The notes beneath the pieces are model-generated. The model saw nothing but the letters and a program-made list of their open reading frames with translations, was not told the origin of the DNA and ran no database searches. DNA of 45,851 nt from Fibrobacterota bacterium (GTDB lineage Bacteria; Fibrobacterota; OXYB2-FULL-49-7; JAEUSG01). Positions within the stretch are counted from its first letter, which is position 1. Each line of letters starts with the position of its first letter. The stretch is from positions 1 to 45,851 of the forward strand of contig JAEUSG010000549.1 of NCBI GenBank assembly GCA_016788315.1. The letters run 5' to 3'. The position numbers were made by a program, and so were the translations under genes. This document shows positions 33,299-40,578 of the stretch, piece after piece.

Positions 33299-34281
33299 TG
33301 GAAAATAAAACGGTTGTTCTGGATGTAAATGACTTGCGGGTACACTATCATACGCCGTCAGGCGATGTGAGAGCATGCAACGGTGTCTCTTTTAAAATGT
33401 ATAGGGGCGAACTTTTAGGTATGGTCGGTGAGTCCGGTTGCGGAAAAACGACAACAGCAATGGCCCTTTTGAGACTTATTCAGACACCGGGACGCATTGT
33501 ACATGGTTCAGCTCTTCTTGACAACACTGATATTCTGTCGCTTAGCGAAAAAGAATTGAAAAGCATACGTTGGAGAAAGATGGCTCTTATTCCTCAGGGG
33601 GCTATGAATTCTCTGAATCCGCTTATGAGAATTAATGAACAGATTGCTGATGCTATTATTACTCATGAGGGTAGACAGGATAAGGAAAAACTTAAAGAGA
33701 GAATTATTTCGCTTCTGAAATCTGTCGGGTTACCGGAGAGGGCATACTCATTATATCCGCATGAATTGAGCGGTGGAATGAAACAGCGCGTCTGCATTGC
33801 GATGGCAATAGCACTTCGTCCTCCCTTTATTGTTGCGGATGAGCCGACAAGTGCACTGGACGTAGTTGTTCAGCGTCTCATTGCGCAGACGTTGAAAGAG
33901 ATTAAGGAAAAAATGGGTATTTCAATGTTGATTATCGGCCATGATATGGGACTTATGGCTCAGCTTGTAGATCGTATTGCAGTTATGTATGCCGGTAATA
34001 TGGTCGAACTGGCACCGGTGCGTTCTATTTTTAAGGAACCTCTTCATCCATATACAAAACTGCTTATTGATTCTGTTCCGTCAATAAAGGAAAAGAAGGC
34101 TTTGAAACTGAACGAAGGGATGACTCACGATCTTCGTAACCCTCCTCCGGGATGTCTTTTTCATAACCGCTGTCCGAATGCAAAACCGGAATGCAGAGTG
34201 ACAGTCCCGAAATTAAGGGAGATAAAACCGGGCCATTTTGCAGCATGCAACAGTTTCGGCTGTGAAGGAGGTGCGAAGTGA
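33298..34281 (+). CDS. ABC transporter ATPase, DppD/OppD-like
   Basis: 327 residues. Walker A GESGCGKTT, a Q-loop IPQGAMNSLNP, LSGGMKQR, Walker B FIVADEPTSALD, a switch His in IIGHDMG. The C-terminal extension has the four-cysteine oligopeptide-type motif GCLFHNRCPNAKPECR with a later GHFAACNS, which holds an iron-sulphur cluster in some members. It powers import together with the following ATPase. The start ATG overlaps the permease stop. Confidence 0.92.
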   Translation: MENKTVVLDVNDLRVHYHTPSGDVRACNGVSFKMYRGELLGMVGESGCGKTTTAMALLRLIQTPGRIVHGSALLDNTDILSLSEKELKSIRWRKMALIPQGAMNSLNPLMRINEQIADAIITHEGRQDKEKLKERIISLLKSVGLPERAYSLYPHELSGGMKQRVCIAMAIALRPPFIVADEPTSALDVVVQRLIAQTLKEIKEKMGISMLIIGHDMGLMAQLVDRIAVMYAGNMVELAPVRSIFKEPLHPYTKLLIDSVPSIKEKKALKLNEGMTHDLRNPPPGCLFHNRCPNAKPECRVTVPKLREIKPGHFAACNSFGCEGGAK

Positions 34282-35111
34282 CACAAACAGCAATGCTTGA
34301 TATTTGTGATGTGACAAAGAATTATTATCAGGGGATAGGCAAGGGTAAGTGCACCTCGGTTCTGAAAAACATATCACTGTCGATTCCGGAAAAACCGGCA
34401 AAAATCATTGCGGTGGCGGGAGAGAGCGGAAGCGGGAAAACTACACTTGCGAACGTTGTTCTGGGCTTTACAAAACAGACAACAGGAAGTGTGAAATTCC
34501 GCGGTCGTGAGGTTTCATCATTAAACAGACAGGAGCTTGCTGAATACAGAAGAAAGGTTCAGGCGGTATTTCAGGATCCCTATGAGTCTTATAACCCTTT
34601 TTACAAGGTGCGCCATATTTTTGACATGGCAATCAAAAATTTCAATCTTACGAAAGACAAATATGAAGCAGAGCAGCTTATAGAGAATTCTTTGAATGTT
34701 GTTGGTATAAGAGGGGGCGAAGTTCTTGAAAAGTATCCGCATCAGCTGTCTGGCGGGCAGCGTCAGCGAATGATGATTGCGCGGGCGTACATGCTGAAGC
34801 CGGATCTAATCGTTGCAGATGAGCCGGTTTCTATGGTCGATGCGTCGTTACGCGCGATTATTCTTGATGCCATGCAGCGCCTGCGTGATGAACATAATAT
34901 TTCGTTCCTTTACATAACACACGATCTCAGCACAGCGTATCAGATCTGTGATGATATGGTTGTTCTGTATCATGGTGAGATTGTAGAAAAGGGATCTGCA
35001 GTGGACATCATCGAAAGACCTAACCATCCTTATGTAAAACAGCTGATAGCTTCAATTCCAGTTCCTGATCCTGATATACAGTGGGACTCCACCTTAACAA
35101 TAAGTGAATAA
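34278..35111 (+). CDS. ABC transporter ATPase, DppF/OppF-like
   Basis: 277 residues from a GTG start (GTGA overlap; GGAGG six bases upstream). Walker A GESGSGKTTLANVVLGF, Q-loop FQDPYESYNPF, LSGGQRQRMMIARAYMLKPDLIVADEPVSMVDASLR, ITHDLST. It lacks the C-terminal Cys motif of its partner. The DEPVSMVDASLR variant in place of DEPTSALD is, as far as I recall, common in oligosaccharide-type members; I cannot verify that here. Confidence 0.9.
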   Translation: MTQTAMLDICDVTKNYYQGIGKGKCTSVLKNISLSIPEKPAKIIAVAGESGSGKTTLANVVLGFTKQTTGSVKFRGREVSSLNRQELAEYRRKVQAVFQDPYESYNPFYKVRHIFDMAIKNFNLTKDKYEAEQLIENSLNVVGIRGGEVLEKYPHQLSGGQRQRMMIARAYMLKPDLIVADEPVSMVDASLRAIILDAMQRLRDEHNISFLYITHDLSTAYQICDDMVVLYHGEIVEKGSAVDIIERPNHPYVKQLIASIPVPDPDIQWDSTLTISE

Positions 35112-35129
35112 CAAAAAGAGAGCAGAACA

Positions 35130-35936
35130 ATGAACACACCAAGAATCGGATGCAACACACTTGAAACTGACAGCATAGCAAGAAAAACAGCAGGCTGGTC
35201 CTTTACTATGGACAAGCTGAAAAAGAGCATCGACATAATTGCTGAGGCGGGCTACACAGATGTTGAATATTCACACATACACCATCTTACAGTTAAAGAG
35301 GGATTTGAATTGGGGCAGTATACAATTAGTAAAGGACTCAATAACTGGTCCTGTCATGCGGCTGGTCCCAAAGGGCACAGTGTTGATACAGTAGAGGGGT
35401 CGATAGCAGCTAACATTCACTGTATAGACGTTGCTGCAGCAATTGGCGCAAAAGTCAATGTCCTGCACATATGGAATTTCAGTCACACTGACGCATGCAG
35501 GGTCTTGGAAAAGATTGTGCCGTATGCTGAGGCAAATAGAATTGATATTGCTCTTGAGAATTTTGATACTTTGAAAAACATGGAATTTATAATGGGACTT
35601 GTGAACAGTTTTGATTCCCCAAATCTTGGGATCAATGTTGATACAGGTCATGCAAACATTGGCGATCTTGGTGCTGGAAGGGCGCTTCGAATGGCTGGTA
35701 AGAAACTACTGACAACACATATTCATGATAATTTCGGAAAAATAGATGACCATATGCCCCCTGGAACAGGTAATATAGACTGGGCGGATGTGTTCAAGGC
35801 GTTTGAAGAAATCGGTTATAAACGGACATTTATGGTGGAATTAACTGATTCATTAACAGCAGCACGTGAGCATGATCTGCTGAATGAGATAGAAAAAGGG
35901 CTTCAGAATCTGAGGAAAATGTGTTTAAAAGTGTAA
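35130..35936 (+). CDS. Sugar phosphate isomerase/epimerase (xylose-isomerase-like TIM barrel)
   Basis: 268 residues of the AP_endonuc_2/xylose-isomerase-like family. Metal-binding residues appear as Glu in IALENFD, Asp and His in INVDTGHAN, His in THIHDN and Glu in FMVELTDS. The usual role is isomerisation or epimerisation of a sugar or polyol in the cytoplasm. It follows the transporter ATPases by 18 bases, with a GAGAG site, so it is probably the last gene of the transporter operon and acts on the imported material. Specific substrate unknown. Confidence 0.83.
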   Translation: MNTPRIGCNTLETDSIARKTAGWSFTMDKLKKSIDIIAEAGYTDVEYSHIHHLTVKEGFELGQYTISKGLNNWSCHAAGPKGHSVDTVEGSIAANIHCIDVAAAIGAKVNVLHIWNFSHTDACRVLEKIVPYAEANRIDIALENFDTLKNMEFIMGLVNSFDSPNLGINVDTGHANIGDLGAGRALRMAGKKLLTTHIHDNFGKIDDHMPPGTGNIDWADVFKAFEEIGYKRTFMVELTDSLTAAREHDLLNEIEKGLQNLRKMCLKV

Positions 35937-36004
35937 TATTTTAGTTAAAAATGTAAATCAATACTGCCGTGCCATTATTTTACCAAAAAAACAGCTAAAG
36001 CAAT

Positions 36005-36020
36005 AGGCATCATTATTGCA
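36005..36020 (+). promoter_or_regulatory. sigma54 (RpoN) -24/-12 promoter of the propeller gene at 36066
   Basis: AGGCATCATTATTGCA: GG at 36006-36007 and GC at 36018-36019, exactly 12 bases apart as required, with GGCA in the -24 box and TTGCA in the -12 box (consensus TGGCAYR-N4-TTGCW). The predicted start is about 36031; GGGG then precedes the ATG of the gene at 36066. A TTTTAGTTAAAA palindrome at 35939-35950 lies about 55 bases upstream and could bind an activator. A sigma54 activator is encoded at 43494-45797. Confidence 0.72.
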
Positions 36021-36065
36021 TATTTATATTAGTAGTATCTTTTTAAAAAAAAAAAAGGGGTAAAT

Positions 36066-38840
36066 ATGCTGAATAAGAGTTTGCTGTGTTTAATTCTATC
36101 TGTAATTAGCATTTCATCATTTGCGGCAGTATCTCCAACTCTCCGAAAGACAGGCGTGTCAGAATGGGAGATTGCCTTTAAAATGGATCGTTTTACAGAT
36201 GTTGCTGTATCGATTGTAAACATTAAGGATTCAACAGTAGTCCGGCATATTGGAGCAGGAGTCCTTGGTCCTAAAGCTCCCACCCCTTTTGTAAAGGACT
36301 CTTTAAATCAGGTTATTGTATGGGATGGAAAGGATAACTTTGGAAAAACAGTAACAATTCCTGACGCAGATCTGCGTGTACGTGTAAGAGCCGGTTTGAG
36401 TGTTTCTCTGGATGCACTTGTCGGTGATAATCCTTACGCCTTTTACTACAATTCAGCGATTTCAGGTATTGTGACAGGAAAAGATGGGTCAATTTTTATC
36501 TGCGGTATGCCCGAGTACGTTCACAATGAACATTATACCGAAATCAGCGGTGACTACAAAGTTGTAAGACAGTATGACAAAGAAGGTAATTATTTGAGAA
36601 CAGTTTTTCCTTTTCCTTCCAATCTGCCGGCATCTGACGTTGCCGGATGGGGGGTAATAAATAAAAATGACGGCAGCTATTCTCCTTATTACCAGTGGAC
36701 GTCCATTCCCGCTTTTTCAAAAACTAATCTCGGTCCCCATCCGGTCGGCAGCCGATTACTTGGAGTTGATGATAACGGCAGATTGATTTTTGGAAGGCAG
36801 AACAGATCTCTTTGGTTGTATGACAGTATTTTTTCCTTTGGTCCTGATGGACGGCTTCCTGTACTCCAGAATACATATTATGGGAAAAGGTGGTCAGAAG
36901 CTGTAGACGCTTCCGGCAGGGTGTATGTGTGCGATACAACAAATAACTGCATTAATGTTTACAGTGCAGCAAATGCTCTTATTGGTACGATACCTGTTAC
37001 GCGTCCGGATATGGTTGCAGTAAGTAAAAAAACGGGAAATGTTTATATGACAGGAAAAGTTCTTACCGGAACCAGTTTCGCAATGTGGCTCTATAAGTTT
37101 GCACCTTACGACAATGGAGCGGCGAAAGTTTGTTCTGTAAGCATTGGCTATACTATCAGTACATCTACGTCAGGAAATTATGGGAAGTTAACAATGAGAA
37201 CCTCGCTTACGGTTAATGATTCCAATAGTAATCCCTGGGTTTGGGTGGGTGGAGGAAATACCATAACCGTTCTGGCATATGAAGATGCAGGCACCTCTTT
37301 TGTTGTAAAGAAGAATTTTTTCCAGGAAAGCCAAAATCGTCCGAATGCACATGTTCGCATAGCCGTTGACAGAAGAAATGAAACCGTTTATCTCTCCGAC
37401 AACACTCTTCCTGGCACCATTCATAAAATTGAAAATTGGTCAAATCCAAAAATTGTCCGCTGCTCAACCTCTACAGGCCAGGCTATGACAGGTTGGGATG
37501 TTGTCATAAGTCCTGACAACATGCTCTATGTGCCTCAAAACAGAACAGGAGGTGACTGGGGACCATATGTAAGAAGGTTTACTCTTGATCATAAACATTC
37601 TCCGGTGAATTACAGTAATATTCCGGTAAATTCTACTGACTATTATAATGCATTTTACAGGAACTCCTTTATTCGTCGAGGCGAAGCAGCCGCCAACGGT
37701 TTTTCTGATTATAGGGGATTCACAGTAGGATACGACGGAAGAGTAGCGCTGATAAGGAATGGCTTGATTGACAGAGTGGGCATTCCTGCAGGCGCCAGTT
37801 ATGCAGGTGGAGCAAAATGCTATCATGCAACTGTCTTTGACGGAGATACAGCAATCACAGATACATCAAACTGCGGGAAAATTCAGGTTGCACCCATTTG
37901 GTTTTCTCTGGGCGATCCTGGTGGTGCAAAAAGAGGATCATGCGGCGGAATTAAATTTGACATTCACGGTAATCTCTATATAGGTTCCCTTACAAGAACA
38001 ACAGATCAGCAAATACCCAATTATTTCACATCAAACAAAGCTTATACCTACACCGTAGGCTCTGTCATCCGCTACGGGAAAAGTGATTCAGGAGCAGTTG
38101 TAAATTCTATTAACAGTCTTGCACCTGCAGTTGCAACAACTGGAAATGCCAAAGTGTATTCCTCTGCCGGTATAGGCCCTTTCAGCTGTGACCCCGGAAC
38201 ATCAAGCCATTGTGTATGCGGTAGCCCAAGATTTGACGTCGATCCATATGGGCGCCTCTTCCTTCCCAATGCTGTTGCAAACCATGTTTCGATAGTTGAC
38301 AATAATGACAACCTGCTGCTCCAGTTCGGAAAATATGGAAATGTTGATTCCAGAGGCGGTTTATCAGGTCCGGGCGTGCCGATAGCTACGCCTGAAATTC
38401 CATTGGGATTTCCTGTAAGTGTTGCCGCAAGCGAGGACTATGTCTATGTTGCCGATATGGCAAATGGCAGAGTTGTAAGGGTAAAAATGAATTATGCTGA
38501 AGATAACCTTCCGAACCTTACAAATCAGCATGTTGGAGCAATGGACATTTCAGATAAAAATGTAATCCATTGTAACTTTACAACGAGTCCTGTACCATTT
38601 TCAGCAAATTCATCAATAACCTTCTCTTTATCAGCAAAAGCCCGAGCCCTGCTTGAAGTGTATGATGTTAGAGGCACACTGATTAAAAAGATTACTGATT
38701 CAGAATACGGCAGGGGTGTATACAATTTTAAATGGAATGGCAGTGATTCAAAGGGTCGTTCTGTTGCTGCTGGAATTTATCTGTTTAAACTTACTTTGCC
38801 CAATCGTGTGATGATTAATAGAACAATATTGGCAAGATAG
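36066..38840 (+). CDS. Secreted NHL-type beta-propeller protein 1 with FlgD-like domain and sorting tail
   Basis: 924 residues. Signal peptide about 1-19. An FlgD/Ig-like domain (about 30-120) has DVAVSIVNIKDSTVVRHIGAG and WDGKDNFGKTV. Propeller strands follow, ending in the diagnostic CVCGSPRFDVDPYGRLFLPNA and IVDNNDNLLLQFGKYGNVDSR and a ADMANGRVVRVKMNY closing strand, like NHL repeats. The tail (about 836-924) has PFSANSSITFSL, LEVYDVRGTLIKKI and GIYLFKLTLPNRV. It is a clear paralogue of the gene at 40579: KMDRFTDVAVSIVNIKDSTVVRHI against ELNKYTDVEVSIVNLSDSTIIRHL. GGGG lies before the ATG; twelve A's (36045-36056) precede that. Activity unknown. Confidence 0.75.
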   Translation: MLNKSLLCLILSVISISSFAAVSPTLRKTGVSEWEIAFKMDRFTDVAVSIVNIKDSTVVRHIGAGVLGPKAPTPFVKDSLNQVIVWDGKDNFGKTVTIPDADLRVRVRAGLSVSLDALVGDNPYAFYYNSAISGIVTGKDGSIFICGMPEYVHNEHYTEISGDYKVVRQYDKEGNYLRTVFPFPSNLPASDVAGWGVINKNDGSYSPYYQWTSIPAFSKTNLGPHPVGSRLLGVDDNGRLIFGRQNRSLWLYDSIFSFGPDGRLPVLQNTYYGKRWSEAVDASGRVYVCDTTNNCINVYSAANALIGTIPVTRPDMVAVSKKTGNVYMTGKVLTGTSFAMWLYKFAPYDNGAAKVCSVSIGYTISTSTSGNYGKLTMRTSLTVNDSNSNPWVWVGGGNTITVLAYEDAGTSFVVKKNFFQESQNRPNAHVRIAVDRRNETVYLSDNTLPGTIHKIENWSNPKIVRCSTSTGQAMTGWDVVISPDNMLYVPQNRTGGDWGPYVRRFTLDHKHSPVNYSNIPVNSTDYYNAFYRNSFIRRGEAAANGFSDYRGFTVGYDGRVALIRNGLIDRVGIPAGASYAGGAKCYHATVFDGDTAITDTSNCGKIQVAPIWFSLGDPGGAKRGSCGGIKFDIHGNLYIGSLTRTTDQQIPNYFTSNKAYTYTVGSVIRYGKSDSGAVVNSINSLAPAVATTGNAKVYSSAGIGPFSCDPGTSSHCVCGSPRFDVDPYGRLFLPNAVANHVSIVDNNDNLLLQFGKYGNVDSRGGLSGPGVPIATPEIPLGFPVSVAASEDYVYVADMANGRVVRVKMNYAEDNLPNLTNQHVGAMDISDKNVIHCNFTTSPVPFSANSSITFSLSAKARALLEVYDVRGTLIKKITDSEYGRGVYNFKWNGSDSKGRSVAAGIYLFKLTLPNRVMINRTILAR

Positions 38841-38867
38841 GGGTAAAATTAGAAAATAATAGTGAAT

Positions 38868-38937
38868 TTACACATCCTTTAAATATTTCGCCATAATAGT
38901 AAGAAAATTGCACATCGTGCATAGGCTTTTTGCTCAC
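38868..38937 (+). promoter_or_regulatory. Regulatory element C before the second propeller operon
   Basis: TTACACAT (38868-38875) and TTGCACAT (38908-38915) lie 40 bases apart; the core starts at the second copy and ends TAGGCTTTTTGCTCAC (38922-38937). Core geometry equals A and B: 8 bases, N6, TAGGC, T-run, GCT-MAC, with TTGC to TTGC 22 bases apart. It lies 74 bases before the ATG at 39011 and after the stop of the upstream paralogue. No sigma54 spacing is present. Confidence 0.7.
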
Positions 38938-39010
38938 GTTTTTCTTCTGTTGACCATAAATATTGGGTATGGTAAATAGAGTAGAAATTCGAAAAAAGGA
39001 AAAGGCCAAA

Positions 39011-40543
39011 ATGTATATCGAAAAATTATCTCATTTTAGAACAGTGTTCTCTGTGCTTTTTTTTGCTGGAAGTCTAAATGCTGTTCAACTTCCAGCATGG
39101 GTACCCGATTCTGTAGGTGAAGCGGGATTTATTCCTATGACAAACAAACTTGACGATGTAGATACTATAGGAACCTGGTCGGGTGCCGGACCTTCAAATT
39201 TTGCAGATTATTCCGGCGGCTGTTATAACTCATACTACGGACCTCTAGGAGCACACATCATTCATGGCGGAGGTCATGCAGGTTCCAACGATAATTCAGT
39301 TTTCATAGCAAATTATAACACATTGGCTTTTGAGCGCGTAGGAAATCCGACAGGACTCGCATCATCTCAGGCCTATAATGATCAGATACGTTATGGTGGT
39401 TTTACGGATGATATCAGTAATCCTCGTGAAATTGCAGACAATGTTCCTGGATCAGCACATACATATGACTGTCTGTTGACTTTACCACCTGCTGTATGCG
39501 GTGATTCTCTTGGTGCTTTGATTCGGCCAGTTGCCGGTGCAATCGGTACAGAAGTTTCCAGGGTAACAGGATGGAGTCATGTATTTACATTCAGTGATCG
39601 TAAATGGCATCGCTGGTCGACCAATTACGCTAAAAGCTGGAATCCTGGCGGAACTTGTGCTTATGATACTAAACGGGGTAAAATCTGGCCGATTTCAGGC
39701 GAAAATATGACCTATAGAGCCTGTCTTGATTTATCGACACGCACTTTCACAAATATATGGGGTCACCGCGGAATGAATTCATATCCAGATATGGTTTACT
39801 CAACATATCATGTATTAAGAGATATCATTGTGATTGCTACAAATGGAAATGGTGATTCTACAGTTAAGATGTTTTGGTTCAAGGCGGATTCAACAGGGGG
39901 TGAGAGGACACCGGTCACCTTCAGCACAGGCTCTCTTCCGCACGCAAGCTGGGGAAGGGGTTCTATTGTATATGTACCTGAATTGCAGAAACTGATCTAT
40001 TGGACACAGACTAGAATTGATTCTTATTATGTCATTGATGTGCCGGAAAATCCTGCTTCCGCATGGTCATATGTTGTAAAGCCGATTTTCGGTGCAGCAA
40101 AACCTTCAACACTTAATCCTGTTCCACGAGGTTCAACCTATCACAGGATGGATTATTCCCCGCAGCTTAAATCGCTGGTCTGGGTTACAGGAACTGGAGG
40201 TTCAACAACAAGTTTCGGCGGACGGGTTGTCTGTATACGTGTAGTCGGATCAACTCCTGTTAAAAATGAACGTGCAGTAAAAACAGTAAAAAAGGCTATT
40301 CAGGTATCACCATATCCTGCCAACGGATGGGTAAATATTCATATAGCAGGTATTTCAGCAGAGGAACATCTTGAGATATATAATCCTGCTGGTGTTCTTG
40401 TTACACGTCTTGCAGGTGAAACGAATAAAGAAAATGGGGTGACCTTCTTTTGGCAAACAGGAGCGACCTTACCAGGCATATATTTGGCTAAGTGTCGTCT
40501 TGGAAATCAGATTATCAGTCGTAAAATACTGCTTGTTAGATAA
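39011..40543 (+). CDS. Secreted Kelch-like protein with sorting-type tail
   Basis: 510 residues. Signal peptide about 1-26 (FRTVFSVLFFAGSLNAVQ). YSGGCYNSYYGPLGAHIIHGGGHAGSNDN is the start of a Kelch-like domain; further blades include CAYDTKRGKIWPISGENM and VYVPELQKLIYWTQ. The last 80 residues form an FlgD-like tail (LEIYNPAGVLVTRLA, PGIYLAKCRLGNQI, KILLVR). The frame is open to 38963 (TTG), but ATG 39011 has AAAGGAAAAGG before it and gives a proper signal peptide. First gene behind element C; 35 bases separate it from the next gene. Confidence 0.75.
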   Translation: MYIEKLSHFRTVFSVLFFAGSLNAVQLPAWVPDSVGEAGFIPMTNKLDDVDTIGTWSGAGPSNFADYSGGCYNSYYGPLGAHIIHGGGHAGSNDNSVFIANYNTLAFERVGNPTGLASSQAYNDQIRYGGFTDDISNPREIADNVPGSAHTYDCLLTLPPAVCGDSLGALIRPVAGAIGTEVSRVTGWSHVFTFSDRKWHRWSTNYAKSWNPGGTCAYDTKRGKIWPISGENMTYRACLDLSTRTFTNIWGHRGMNSYPDMVYSTYHVLRDIIVIATNGNGDSTVKMFWFKADSTGGERTPVTFSTGSLPHASWGRGSIVYVPELQKLIYWTQTRIDSYYVIDVPENPASAWSYVVKPIFGAAKPSTLNPVPRGSTYHRMDYSPQLKSLVWVTGTGGSTTSFGGRVVCIRVVGSTPVKNERAVKTVKKAIQVSPYPANGWVNIHIAGISAEEHLEIYNPAGVLVTRLAGETNKENGVTFFWQTGATLPGIYLAKCRLGNQIISRKILLVR

Positions 40544-40578
40544 TATTTAACAGGTTATATATAACAGAGTAGGTACTT

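Noticed and set aside
36045-36056. A12 homopolymer before the gene at 36066 as a phase-variation tract
   Set aside because: It lies in the 5' leader between promoter and ribosome-binding site, so slippage would not change the reading frame; no other evidence supports it.
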